Source: Amycolatopsis rubida (lineage in GTDB: Bacteria > Actinomycetota > Actinomycetes > Mycobacteriales > Pseudonocardiaceae). From it: 64,000 nt of DNA. The position numbers and the translations under genes were made by a program. Of this stretch, positions 33,327-41,307 are shown one piece after another. Under the pieces are notes generated by a model, which did no database searches, was not told the origin of the DNA, and worked only from the letters and a program-made list of their open reading frames with translations. The DNA is taken from the NCBI RefSeq assembly GCF_900115345.1, contig NZ_FOWC01000010.1:1-64000 (forward strand), read 5' to 3'. The stretch's first letter is position 1. Every line of letters starts with the position of its first letter.

Positions 33327-34156
33327 CGGGCGACCGCCTTCTGGCCGCAGCGAACCCGCATCTCCATCGTCATCGGCGTGGCCAGCTCGCACTCCAGCTG
33401 GTGACGCCACAGCAGGTGGTAGGCGATCGGCAGCACGGCGATCGGGTCGCCGACCCGACGCACACCCTCCAGGAACGGGCGCGGGCGGCTGAACATGGTG
33501 CGCAGCGCCGGGCCGCGTGCCTCCCGCGCGGCCTCGGCAGCGAACCGGGGATGCCGGTACCCGGCCAGCCAGCGAACGTTGGCCAGCAGCACCGGATCCG
33601 GCGCGTCGACGACCTCGTAGTCCCAGCCGACTGCGGCGGCGGCCTCCGCGGTGATGTCGAACGTCGCGCGGTCGCGGGGCTTGATCCGGTTCGCGGGACG
33701 GCAGTCCAGCAGGACACCGGTGCCGTCGGACCGGCGGGCGAAGAAATCCGGCGCGTGCGAGCGCCACCGCCGGACACCGGACGCGGTCGCCTCGGGCCAG
33801 AACAGCCACATCGGCTGGCTGGCGTAGCCGGTGATCTGCGGATCGAAGTCCAGCAGCATCGCGTGCTCGCGCTCCAGCCACGACTCGAATCCGACGTGCC
33901 CGCCCACCGTCGCCGACCAGTACAGGCCCGGGAAGTTCCGTTGCCCCTTATAAGAAGGAAACGACCGGACCGCGGGCGTGGCCTCGAACGCCACCGCCCC
34001 GGCGACCTCGGCCAGCGGACCGCGCTGCTCGACGCCGTCAGCGTCCAGCCAGGAGACCTCGAATCGCTCGGCGGCGACCGGCGCCGCGCCAGGGATCACT
34101 CGCATCCGCCGATCCAACCGTCTCACCCCCGATCCGCAGTCACTGGCCACCTTCAC
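33323..34156 (-). CDS. tnsA: TnsA-like endonuclease subunit of the Tn7-like transposase
   Basis: 277 residues from GTG 34156 (GGAGGAGG upstream; ATG 34105 also possible). The restriction-endonuclease-like core is visible: Glu91 in GHVGFESWLEREHAMLLDFD, Asp137 in RSHAPDFFARRSDG, and GVLLDCRPANRIKPRDRATF where the family has its third active-site strand. The C-terminal helical part (SRPRPFLEGVRRVGDPIAVL, AYHLLWRHQLECELA) is conserved in the two TnsA fragments elsewhere in the window. First gene of the operon. Confidence 0.88.
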   Translation of the reverse strand: MKVASDCGSGVRRLDRRMRVIPGAAPVAAERFEVSWLDADGVEQRGPLAEVAGAVAFEATPAVRSFPSYKGQRNFPGLYWSATVGGHVGFESWLEREHAMLLDFDPQITGYASQPMWLFWPEATASGVRRWRSHAPDFFARRSDGTGVLLDCRPANRIKPRDRATFDITAEAAAAVGWDYEVVDAPDPVLLANVRWLAGYRHPRFAAEAAREARGPALRTMFSRPRPFLEGVRRVGDPIAVLPIAYHLLWRHQLECELATPMTMEMRVRCGQKAVAR

Positions 34157-34260
34157 TGAGTCACCGACCTCCTCCGGCCACCTTCAGCGATCCCCGGCCA
34201 TGTCGACCGAGCCCGGACAAGCAGCGGTCGCCAATCCTTCGCTCTCAAGATCAACTTGTA

Positions 34261-34282
34261 TTCGATAACGGTAGTTATCGAA
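34261..34282. promoter_or_regulatory. perfect dyad TTCGATAAC-4-GTTATCGAA
   Basis: Nine-base arms TTCGATAAC (34261-34269) and GTTATCGAA (34274-34282) separated by GGTA. A typical size for a dimeric repressor site. It lies about 100 bases upstream of tnsA (minus strand) and 240 bases upstream of the + strand gene at 34525, so it could control either. Confidence 0.5.
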
Positions 34283-34300
34283 AACAGGGTGATCGATCTT

Positions 34301-34349
34301 GTCTAAGTTAGAAAACTCTAACTCAAAGTTAGAGTTTTCTAACTTAGAC
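34301..34349. promoter_or_regulatory. 49-bp AT-rich perfect palindrome (23-bp arms, 3-nt centre)
   Basis: Left arm begins GTCTAAGTTAGAAAACTC (34301 onward) and ends CTAACT at 34323; the right arm 34327-34349 is its exact reverse complement; centre CAA. Within each arm the unit TTAGA/TCTAA recurs, so it holds four overlapping half-sites. It is not followed by a T-run, making a simple terminator unlikely. Possible cooperative repressor site, origin or transposon-end structure. Confidence 0.6.
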
Positions 34350-34524
34350 CTGTACGATGATGATCATGACGACGATTCCCTCCGGGCCCGGTCACGGGCC
34401 GCAACAGCCCAGGTTGTCGCTTCGCAGCTGACCTGGCGGTGACGGTGGCGAGTTCTCAGGGGAAGTGGCGAGGAAGATCGCCGCATGGTGCCGATGACGC
34501 GCCCCGGCAGCTAGGAGGCATTCC

Positions 34525-34851
34525 TTGACCAGCTACGACGAGCAGAAGTGGCGCGAGCGCAGCGTCGAGGAGGGCTGCCGCGAGGCCGAGGCGCGGGTGG
34601 CGGACACGCGCGCCACCGTCGTCGGCTGCCAGGTCGCGGCGGCCATCGGGTTCCTGTTGGTCGTGGTCACGGCATATGGGTTCTTCGGTGATTCCGTGCC
34701 GATGCGCGTCATCATCACGCTGCTGGGCAGCGTCTTGATCGGCTTCGGGCTCGACACGGTGGGCCGGATCCGCGGGCAGCGGCAGATCGCGCAGTGGTGG
34801 CGGACGTCCCTGGAACGGCCGATGCCGACCGACGACGATCCAGCCGTCTGA
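34525..34851 (+). CDS. small membrane protein, two TM segments (108 aa)
   Basis: TTG start with AGGAGG seven bases upstream (34513-34518), so the unusual start is well supported. Charged N-terminus (SYDEQKWRERSVEEGCREAE), helices VVGCQVAAAIGFLLVVVTAY and VIITLLGSVLIGFGLDTVG, then a basic tail. Function unknown. Confidence 0.65.
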   Translation: MTSYDEQKWRERSVEEGCREAEARVADTRATVVGCQVAAAIGFLLVVVTAYGFFGDSVPMRVIITLLGSVLIGFGLDTVGRIRGQRQIAQWWRTSLERPMPTDDDPAV

Positions 34852-34854
34852 TCC

Positions 34855-35050
34855 ATGCAGGAGGAACAGGTGGGACGACCGGAGGACTTGGAGGCGGTGT
34901 TCGTCGCCGAGGACGGCGTCGAACACCGCGTGCACTGGTCGGCCACGATGGGCGCCCGGATCGGGTTCGAGTCGTGGGTGGAGCGGGACCCACGTGGTCG
35001 CGCTGGATTTCGACCCGAGCGGGAAATCCGCCACTTCAAATGAGGAACGA
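34855..35050 (+). pseudogene. tnsA: remnant of TnsA-like endonuclease on the + strand
   Basis: Reads EAVFVAEDGVEHRVHWSATM then GARIGFESWVERD, and in the next frame VVALDFDPSGKSATSNEE, matching residues about 33-108 of TnsA (DADGVEQ ... LYWSATVGGHVGFESWLERE ... LLDFDP) with a deletion and one frameshift. It keeps the segment with the first catalytic Glu that the other two fragments lack. Opposite orientation to the intact operon. Confidence 0.65.
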
Positions 35051-35056
35051 TGAGCG

Positions 35057-35231
35057 ATGACGACACCACCCCCAACTGGCGGCCCGCAGGTCAACCCCGG
35101 TCAACCCCGCCACAATCAACTGGAAGCGACACAGGTCGGCGGAAGACCGGCGGCCGGCGCTGCCGGCATCGCTGGACAAGCAGGGCGAGAACGACGAGCA
35201 GGACGACGACTGCGAGGATCACCGGCCATGA
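35057..35231 (+). pseudogene. small gene broken by a 10-bp tandem duplication
   Basis: ATG 35057 gives MTTPPPTGGPQVNP, then GGTCAACCCC occurs twice in tandem (35089-35098, 35099-35108) and shifts the frame. Removing one copy gives ATINWKRHRSAEDRRPALPA, SLDKQGENDEQDDDCEDHRP and a TGA at 35229-35231 overlapping the next ATG (ATGA). The restored stop-start overlap supports a real ancestral gene of about 54 codons. Uncorrected, the frame reads through into the coiled-coil gene. Confidence 0.5.
35089..35108 (+). repeat. 10-bp tandem duplication
   Basis: GGTCAACCCC repeated twice without spacer; responsible for the frameshift in the small gene at 35057-35231. Confidence 0.85.
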
Positions 35232-36466
35232 CCGACGTGTCCCCGGAGCCGGACGAGGCCCGCGACCCGGCTCCGGGCGGCGGAGGCGTCGTGGCCGAGC
35301 GTCCCCCGACCCCGCCCGCCTTCCGCCGCGGCGACCCGCGGCGGGAGGCGGCCGCCGACCCGGAGCGGTGCGAGTTCTGCCAGCGTCACCCGCGCAAACC
35401 GGCCCGCCGGGGCGGCGGGCCGCGTCCGAAGCACTGCGATCACGTCTGGGGCCAGGACCACCGCGGCAAGGACGTCACCTGCGCCCGGCTCGACGACGCG
35501 CTCGACCTGTGGCTGGCCGCCTACGGCGGCACCGGCCCGTTGTCCCGGCACGACGTCGGCGCCCCCGCCCGCCACCTCGCCGACCTGCTGGCCGCGTCCG
35601 AGGCCCTGGTCGCGGCGCTCGACCCGGTGCGCGGCGACCTCGACCGGCTCGACGAGCGGCTGACCGGAGAGGTCGCCCAGGCGCTGGTCCGCGCCGAGGA
35701 CGCCGCCGCCGACGCCGACCGGGCCCGCGGGGAGGCCCGCGCCGCCGAAGCCGACCGCGACGCCGCGCTCGCCGCCAAGCAGGCCGCCGTCGCCGACGCC
35801 GCCGAAGCCCGCCGCAGCGAGGGCGCCGCCCTGGTCGAACGCGACCAGGCGGAGGCCGCGCGAAAGACCGCCGAAACCAGGGAGAAGGACGCCAACACCC
35901 GAGCCGGGGCCTCCCTCGACGCCGCGAAGCACGCTCAGGAATCGCTGTCGGCCGCCAACAAGAACATCGCCGAGCAGGCCGAGAAGATCGGCCAGCTGTC
36001 CGCCGCCAACGCGCAGCTCACCGCCCGCGCGCAGCAACTCGCCGCCGACGTCCAGGCGGTGCGCGACCAGTTGCGGCAGCAAGCCGCCGATGCCGCGGCC
36101 GAGTTGGAGCAGGAGCGCACCGCCGCGGCGGCAGCGCTCGAGCGTGTCCGCGCCGACACGGCCGCCGAACTGGCCGAGCAGCGCCGGGCCTTCGAGCAGC
36201 AGCGCGAGAACGCGGCCGGGCGGATCGCCGACCTCACCGGCCAGGTCTCCGCGCTCTCCGCCCACGCCGAGGACGCCAAGGCCGCCGCCGCGCGGAACCA
36301 GGCAGCCGCCGACGGCCTGCAGCGCCTGCGCCGGAACCTCCTGCTCGTCGTCGCCGAGATCGGTCCGGACACCGACACGGCGCAGGTGAAGGACCGGCTC
36401 GCCCGGCTCGCGGCCGACGAAACCCCGACCGAGCACGACCCCGGGCAGGAACAGGACGAGCCTTAG
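35228..36466 (+). CDS. long coiled-coil protein with N-terminal Cys cluster (412 aa)
   Basis: ATG 35228 (MTDVSPEPDEARDPAP). Residues about 45-75 contain CEFCQRHPRKPARRGG and KHCDHVWGQDHRGKDVTC, which could bind zinc. From about 110 to 385 the protein is a continuous heptad-rich coiled coil (LVAALDPVRGDLDRLDERLT, AARKTAETREKDANTRAGAS, IGQLSAANAQLTARAQQLAA). It looks like a structural or DNA-organising protein. The same actinobacterial type is often annotated only as hypothetical. A copy of its last codons lies at about 37200-37241 (see repeat). Confidence 0.7.
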   Translation: MTDVSPEPDEARDPAPGGGGVVAERPPTPPAFRRGDPRREAAADPERCEFCQRHPRKPARRGGGPRPKHCDHVWGQDHRGKDVTCARLDDALDLWLAAYGGTGPLSRHDVGAPARHLADLLAASEALVAALDPVRGDLDRLDERLTGEVAQALVRAEDAAADADRARGEARAAEADRDAALAAKQAAVADAAEARRSEGAALVERDQAEAARKTAETREKDANTRAGASLDAAKHAQESLSAANKNIAEQAEKIGQLSAANAQLTARAQQLAADVQAVRDQLRQQAADAAAELEQERTAAAAALERVRADTAAELAEQRRAFEQQRENAAGRIADLTGQVSALSAHAEDAKAAAARNQAAADGLQRLRRNLLLVVAEIGPDTDTAQVKDRLARLAADETPTEHDPGQEQDEP

Positions 36467-36600
36467 CAGTCGTCGCGGAAGCCGCGTCGCCCGACGATCG
36501 CGAATACACGCAACACCCCCGCCGTTTCAAGACCACAAGGACCCTCACGATGACCGCGATCGCCTTCCACACGGGAGGGGAGAAAGCCGTGCCCTTCGCG
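36447..36600 (+). repeat. duplicated segment, copy 1 (with copy 2 at 37213-37370)
   Basis: Copy 1 runs from CAGGAACAGGACGAGCCTTAG through CGATCGCG... to the start MTAIAFHT at 36550. Copy 2 has CAGGAACCGGACGAGCCCTAG (about 37219-37240), a diverged leader and MSAIRFHT at 37321. Both copies hold the tail of the coiled-coil gene (QEQDEP / QEPDEP), then a leader ending CCTCACG and the ATG. This indicates a tandem duplication that created two genes with the same leader but different bodies. Confidence 0.6.
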
Positions 36601-37098
36601 GACGACGACACCGTCCCCGACTTCGGCCTCGCCTCGTACGCGAAACGCGGGCGCAACCCCCGCTGGCCGTACGTGCCGATCATCGTGCACCCGCCGCAGC
36701 CCGGAACGCCGCGCCGCCGCACCGAACAGGTGAAAAAGCGCGCCTTCGCCAGTTCCGACGAGGCGACGGCGTGCGCCCAGCGCGTCATCGACGCACGACG
36801 CGAGGAGCACGAACGGCGACTCACGATCCCGCGCCTGCGGACCTACCGCGAAGCCTGCGGCTATCCGCGCGAGATCACCGACTGCGCGGTCACCGACGGC
36901 ACGCGCACCGGACGGGTGGTCGAGTCCGCCAACATCCTGGCCCGAGCCGAGGACGGCACGGTCAGCATCCGGGAGCGCCTGCTGATCGAGTGGCCCGGGA
37001 CCGCACGAGACTGGAGCGACGCGGCCGACGTGAGACTGGTGCCAGCCCGTTCAGCCCCGGCGACCGACAGCGAAGGGACAAGTCATTACGAGGGGTGA
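36550..37098 (+). CDS. hypothetical protein with MTAIAFHT N-terminus (182 aa)
   Basis: ATG 36550. N-terminus MTAIAFHTGGEKAVPFADDD is related to that of the next gene. A basic central region (YAKRGRNPRWPYVPIIVHPP, QVKKRAFASSDEATACAQRV) and a C-terminal beta region (GRVVESANILARAEDGTVSI) follow. No known domain. Same direction as the coiled-coil gene, 83 nt after it. Confidence 0.65.
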   Translation: MTAIAFHTGGEKAVPFADDDTVPDFGLASYAKRGRNPRWPYVPIIVHPPQPGTPRRRTEQVKKRAFASSDEATACAQRVIDARREEHERRLTIPRLRTYREACGYPREITDCAVTDGTRTGRVVESANILARAEDGTVSIRERLLIEWPGTARDWSDAADVRLVPARSAPATDSEGTSHYEG

Positions 37099-37320
37099 CA
37101 AGCAGGTGGACGACTTGCGGCGTGCTGCCTTCCCGGGCCGGGGCCGGTCAACTGAGGCATCCCGCCCGAGGGCAATGCCGTTGGCAGACGATGAAAGCTC
37201 CCGCCCGAGAAACCGCCGGGCAGGAACCGGACGAGCCCTAGTGGTCCGTCGCGCAAGCCAGTCACCCCACGAACGTGAACGCACGGGCACCCGCCATTCC
37301 AGACGACAAGGAGCCTCACG

Positions 37321-38316
37321 ATGAGCGCGATCAGGTTCCACACGGAGCACGCGGACGCAGTCTCGGTCCGGGGCAGCGAGCGGCCCCACGGCCACCGCCT
37401 GGCCGTCGACACCGCGATGCGAGTCCTCGGAGCCACGAACCCCGCCGCGGTGACCGACCTGATCCGGCGAGGCGTCCTGCCCCGCGACGCGACTGATTTC
37501 GCCAGGACCGTCGACACCCCGGTGGAGGCGCTCCGGAGATGGATGACCGGCATCGCCTTCGACGCCGAGGTGCAGATCGGCGGCCAGCCCGTCCCGGTCA
37601 CGCACGCGGTGCTGAACACCGCGGCCGTCGAAGGCCCCGACATCGTGGCGTTCCTCGCCCGCCTGCACGGGTCTGTCGACCATCGTCTCTGGATCGCCGC
37701 AGAGCACGTCCCGTGGTTCACCGCGCTGCTCGCCGACGGACGTGCCGCAGGGATTCTGCACGAGGGAATGGGCTGGGAGAACGTCATCGCCCGCCTCACC
37801 ACGGCCGACGGCCCCGTCGTCGTCACCAGCAGCCAGGGCCCCGGATTCCCCGACGTCGCTGACGACGATCTCGACGACGACATCGACACGGCCCGTCCGC
37901 CGGAGGACCCCGCAGGCGCGTGGCGCGACTCGCTGCGCCGGCTCCAGGACCAAGGCTGGTGGCTCCAGCTGACTCCCGACAACCTCCGCCAACCCGCCTA
38001 CGAACCGCTCGCCACGTTCCAGGCCCTGCTCGCGGAACGCACCTCGCCCGCTGACCGGCACGACCCGGGCACGGTTGACTGGGTGCAGAAGCTGCGACAG
38101 CGCATCCTCGCCCCGGCCCACCTCACTCCCTACAAACTCGCGGTCGCGATGGAGGGCACGCCCCTGTCTTCCGATCGTCGGCTCTACGCGCTCGCGGACG
38201 TGCTCGGCGTCGAGCCGGGCGATCTCGCCCTGGACCTCAGAAAGCAGCACGGCGAAGCCGGAGCGGAAGAAGTGCCCACGAGGATGGACGAGCTGGCAGC
38301 CGGAGCTGCCAGCTAG
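37321..38316 (+). CDS. hypothetical protein with MSAIRFHT N-terminus (331 aa)
   Basis: ATG 37321 with CAAGGAGCC upstream. The first 19 residues (MSAIRFHTEHADAVSVRGS) match the previous gene's start. A middle part (ERPHGHRLAVDTAMRVLGAT, HLPW-like EHVPWFTALLADGRAAGIL) forms a domain seen in Pseudonocardiaceae hypotheticals. An acidic linker (DDDLDDDIDTARPPED) follows, then a C-terminal HTH-like segment: LTPYKLAVAMEGTPLSSDRR, LYALADVLGVEPGDLALDL, with XRE-type spacing. May be a regulator; unproven. Confidence 0.65.
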   Translation: MSAIRFHTEHADAVSVRGSERPHGHRLAVDTAMRVLGATNPAAVTDLIRRGVLPRDATDFARTVDTPVEALRRWMTGIAFDAEVQIGGQPVPVTHAVLNTAAVEGPDIVAFLARLHGSVDHRLWIAAEHVPWFTALLADGRAAGILHEGMGWENVIARLTTADGPVVVTSSQGPGFPDVADDDLDDDIDTARPPEDPAGAWRDSLRRLQDQGWWLQLTPDNLRQPAYEPLATFQALLAERTSPADRHDPGTVDWVQKLRQRILAPAHLTPYKLAVAMEGTPLSSDRRLYALADVLGVEPGDLALDLRKQHGEAGAEEVPTRMDELAAGAAS

Positions 38317-38436
38317 CGGTTCGGGCGCCGCTCTCGGCGGTGGCGGGGCGATGTTCGGCGGGCCGTTGCAGCCGGACGTCGCACCGCGGCACCCCCGATT
38401 CTTCGACCCGGAAACCTTCAACCGGAGAGGCACACG

Positions 38437-38949
38437 ATGAACGACATCGACACGCTGATCGGCCGGCACGCCATGCTGCACGCGGTCGGGAGCGCGGTGC
38501 TGGCGCACGCCGAAGGAGCCGCGCCCGCGGCGCTCGCCGAGCGCGCGGCCCGCGAGTGGCGGCGGGCGGATCCAGAACTCAAACGGAACACGATTACCAC
38601 CCTCATCAGATGCCTGTCGTGGGCGGCGCACGCCGCATCGACGCCGGCGGGCCAGGAGACCGAGCCGGTGCGGGAATCCGTGCTCCTGCGCGCACTGGAC
38701 GGGCTCCCGCCGTTCACGCCGCGCGCCGCCCAGATGCTCGCGCTCGCGGCGTCCGCCCCGGACACCGACGCGGCATTCCGGCAAGCGGTCGCGCTCGTCG
38801 AATCGGGAACCATGGACGCCGTGCAGCAGTTCGAAGCAGCGTTCGAGGCCACGGTGACGCTGATCCGGGTGGCCGCTGACACGCACGCCGACGCGGGACT
38901 GGGCGGATTGTGCGTCCTGCTCGGCCAGATGACCGTCTCCGTCACCTGA
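38437..38949 (+). CDS. hypothetical helical protein (170 aa)
   Basis: ATG 38437 with GGAGAGGC upstream. All-helical: LIGRHAMLHAVGSAVLAHAE, NTITTLIRCLSWAAHAAST, AFRQAVALVESGTMDAVQQF. No motif or targeting signal. Short gap to the next gene suggests co-transcription. Confidence 0.6.
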   Translation: MNDIDTLIGRHAMLHAVGSAVLAHAEGAAPAALAERAAREWRRADPELKRNTITTLIRCLSWAAHAASTPAGQETEPVRESVLLRALDGLPPFTPRAAQMLALAASAPDTDAAFRQAVALVESGTMDAVQQFEAAFEATVTLIRVAADTHADAGLGGLCVLLGQMTVSVT

Positions 38950-39008
38950 CTGTCGCCGCCGAAATCTCCTCGGCTCCGCTGCTCGCACGGCGCCGCGCGG
39001 ACCGGGCG

Positions 39009-39653
39009 ATGTCCCGCTGGCTGGAGCAAGTGCACGCGGCGGCCGCGGCTCCGGCCGAGCTGGGAGACCAGGTCGTCGCGGCGCACGCGACCGTGTTCAC
39101 GGCCGAGCTGACCGCAGGAGAGCGTGCGCTGGACGCAGGCCGGACGGACGAGGCGGCCGCACACTGGCGCGTGGCGGCGGCCCTGGACGACTCCGTGTTC
39201 GACGAGGCGTCGGGCGAGAAGCCTGTGGCGCTGCGCCTGATCGAGCTCTACCTGCGAGTGCGCAAGCCGCTCCTGGCGCTGGCCTGGTGCGCGATCGCCG
39301 CCGACGCCGGCGCGCCGGTAGATCAAGTCCAGCCGCTGACGAAATCCTCGCCGCGGGTCGGGGAGACGCCTGATTCGGCCACGGCACCGGACGCGCGCAA
39401 CAACACGGCGCTGCGTCCCTGTGCCCGGACCGGGTGCGTGCGGACGCCGCCTGGTCGGGCATCATCACCAGGCCTGGACGGACCAGGCGGGTGGGATCCC
39501 GGCGATTCCGCTGCCGGGACAACGCGGGGCCAGGAACCAAAACCGCCTGACCCCGCGCCCGGCCCGCGCGCACCGATCGTCCCGAGGAATCCTCCGCGCC
39601 CGTACCCCGCCGTCTTGACGTGGCAGTCAACGCGGACACGCTGCAGACCTTGA
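39009..39653 (+). CDS. hypothetical helical protein with disordered tail
   Basis: From ATG 39009. The first 100 residues are TPR-like helices (AELTAGERALDAGRTDEAAA, LRLIELYLRVRKPLLALAWC). The remaining half (PPDPAPGPRAPIVPRNPPRP) is proline-rich and probably disordered or not part of the original protein. In-frame sequence upstream of 39009 (AEISSAPLLARRRADRA) looks natural, so the start may be further left at a rare codon. Confidence 0.45.
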   Translation: MSRWLEQVHAAAAAPAELGDQVVAAHATVFTAELTAGERALDAGRTDEAAAHWRVAAALDDSVFDEASGEKPVALRLIELYLRVRKPLLALAWCAIAADAGAPVDQVQPLTKSSPRVGETPDSATAPDARNNTALRPCARTGCVRTPPGRASSPGLDGPGGWDPGDSAAGTTRGQEPKPPDPAPGPRAPIVPRNPPRPYPAVLTWQSTRTRCRP

Positions 39654-39748
39654 ATGCCGTGGTCACGGGGAAGGCGCCACCCTGGGCCGCCGCCCGACAG
39701 CGCCCGCACCTCGTTCGGACGGCCATGCGGGTTACAACGACGGAGGCG

Positions 39749-40513
39749 CTAGCTCAACGTCAGCGCGTGCCAGGCATCGTCGCCGTGGCACTCGATGACC
39801 TGGCCGCTCAACAGCCGCAACCGGACACCGGGGTAGCGACGATGATTCAGCGGAAGCCCGCCGGCTTGGACGATCCGCGTGGCTCGATCGTGCGGTCCGG
39901 CTCCTGGCCGCACCGGGACCCAGTCGCCCGGGCGGAGCGCCGACGCCGTCGTCGAGGTGCTGGCCACGACGCGGGCGACCGGGTACCGGCCGCGGCTGAC
40001 GGATTCGCCGATAAGACCCCCGACCAGCGAGAAGACGATCGCGGCGACACCGCCGCCGTGCAGGACGACGCCGGCAAGGGCGCCGCCGGCGAGGAAACCG
40101 AACGCCAGGCCCGCGATGCCGAGCCCGCTCATCGAGATGCCGCTGTGCTGGGCGACCACGCTGAGACGGACGGTGCCGTCGCCGCGATCGCCGGGCATGC
40201 CAGGCGGCATCTGCACCTGCTCCGCGTGGTCCTCGACCGGCGCGACGGGCAGGTGTTCGCTGCCCAGCGCCACGACCACCTGGTCGTTGGTGATCGGCTG
40301 GGTTTCGGAACAGATCGCACACTGCCAGCGGATCCCGTCGGAGGAACCGGGGTTGGTCAGCGCGACCATCAGGCCGTGCCCGGACCGGCGGCACAGCATG
40401 CGTTCGCCGTCCGGGACGTCCGGGCGGCGGTTCCACTCGTTGAGCGCGCCGACGGTCGTCCTGGCCGGTGCCGGGTCAGGCACGCGGTGTCGTCGTTCGT
40501 CCATCGTGGACAT
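39749..40513 (-). CDS. membrane protein with Cys motif (254 aa)
   Basis: ATG 40513. The N-terminal soluble part has MLCRRSGHGLMVALTNPG and IRWQCAICSETQPITNDQV, a possible zinc ribbon. A glycine-rich membrane region follows (SGLGIAGLAFGFLAGGALAG, VVLHGGGVAAIVFSLVGGLI). The C-terminal cytosolic domain ends VRLRLLSGQVIECHGDDAWH. No enzyme family recognised. Confidence 0.6.
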   Translation of the reverse strand: MSTMDERRHRVPDPAPARTTVGALNEWNRRPDVPDGERMLCRRSGHGLMVALTNPGSSDGIRWQCAICSETQPITNDQVVVALGSEHLPVAPVEDHAEQVQMPPGMPGDRGDGTVRLSVVAQHSGISMSGLGIAGLAFGFLAGGALAGVVLHGGGVAAIVFSLVGGLIGESVSRGRYPVARVVASTSTTASALRPGDWVPVRPGAGPHDRATRIVQAGGLPLNHRRYPGVRLRLLSGQVIECHGDDAWHALTLS

Positions 40514-40781
40514 TGGTTCCCCCTGCCCCCTGGTTTGGCCTCGGTCTTCACGCTACGTCGTGGACCGAGGTGAGGCGAGCGGCCACAGCGCGCGCAAGCC
40601 GGTCAGGATCCTCTCCGGGAACTTCGGGGAACCGAGAGGCTGCAACAGAGTCCGGCGAGCCGCTGCGCGAGACCGCGCGCTCGACGGAGTTCCCTGGGCG
40701 ATGGCGGTTGTTCGCCTCGGCGGGTGCCGGGGACGCAGCCGCCCGATTGCACGTTGCAGCCCGTTCGATCCTCTTGCCGGT

Positions 40782-41099
40782 ATGAGTGAAGAGCAACCCG
40801 GACGCGAGCCGGTGTCCCCGCTCCCCGCGGGTGCTGCTCCGGATGATCACCCTGGGTGGCGTTTGGCATTCCGTCTGGTGGATCTCGGATGCGGCAGCGA
40901 CGACAGCACCGGCTGGAGCCAGTACTGCAGGATCACGGTGTGGATCGTCGTGGCCTTGATCCTGATCGGCCTGATCTGCTGGCTCGCCGGTCCCTGGCTG
41001 GGGGTGACCGGCGCCGGCGCCTTCGGGGCGGCGAAAGCCGGGAAGACGGCGCGGCGCGTGATCGCGAACAAGAACGGGGGAGCTGTCGTCGAGAGCTGA
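40782..41099 (+). CDS. small membrane protein (105 aa)
   Basis: ATG 40782 (MSEEQPGREPVSPLPAGAAP). One strong hydrophobic helix ITVWIVVALILIGLICWLAG, then GVTGAGAFGAAKAGKTARRV. Ends GGAVVES. Convergent with the sigma-factor operon. Confidence 0.55.
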   Translation: MSEEQPGREPVSPLPAGAAPDDHPGWRLAFRLVDLGCGSDDSTGWSQYCRITVWIVVALILIGLICWLAGPWLGVTGAGAFGAAKAGKTARRVIANKNGGAVVES

Positions 41100-41306
41100 G
41101 CCTGTGATCCGCCGTCGTGTTCGCCGGGCCGGGATCAGGGCTCGCCCGCCGCGCTCGTCGATCTTCTGCCGCGCCTCGGCGGCGGATCGGCGTTTGATGG
41201 CCCGAAGAACCGCTGCGCTGTCGACGCTCTCCCGCATGGCGGGGTCGAACTCCGCCTTGTCGCTGGCGAGCCAGGCGTCGAAGTCCTTGTCTTCGTTGCG
41301 GTCCAT
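41100..41306 (-). CDS. small protein coupled to the sigma-factor gene
   Basis: ATG 41306 follows the restored stop of the sigma gene by one base, with GAAGGAGG upstream. Reads MDRNEDKDFDAWLASDKAEF, DPAMRESVDSAAVLRAIKRR. It resembles the small N-terminal part of anti-sigma-type proteins, but there is no zinc motif or TM. The frame has no stop near 41100 and continues far into antisense sequence, so the 3' end is estimated and may be frameshifted. Confidence 0.45.
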
Positions 41307-41307
41307 C

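Larger units (their letters stand above)
34157..34524. other. AT-rich intergenic region upstream of tnsA with strong palindromes
   Basis: About 370 bases without genes. It holds the direct repeat GGCCACCTTCA (34147-34157 region and again near 34177), the dyad at 34261-34282 and the long palindrome at 34301-34349. The local AT content is strikingly higher than in the rest of the window. Confidence 0.5.

Noticed and set aside
31260..33404. 714-codon + strand open frame opposite tnsB
   Set aside because: Its length comes from the high GC content. The opposite strand encodes a complete DDE transposase with all catalytic residues.
29204..34156. CRISPR-associated transposon
   Set aside because: The Tn7-like operon has no Cas12k, Cascade subunits or repeat array nearby, so RNA-guided targeting is not supported.
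35219..36436. 405-codon minus-strand open frame opposite the coiled-coil gene
   Set aside because: Gly/Leu/Val-rich mirror of heptad repeats; the + strand frame has the natural amino-acid pattern.
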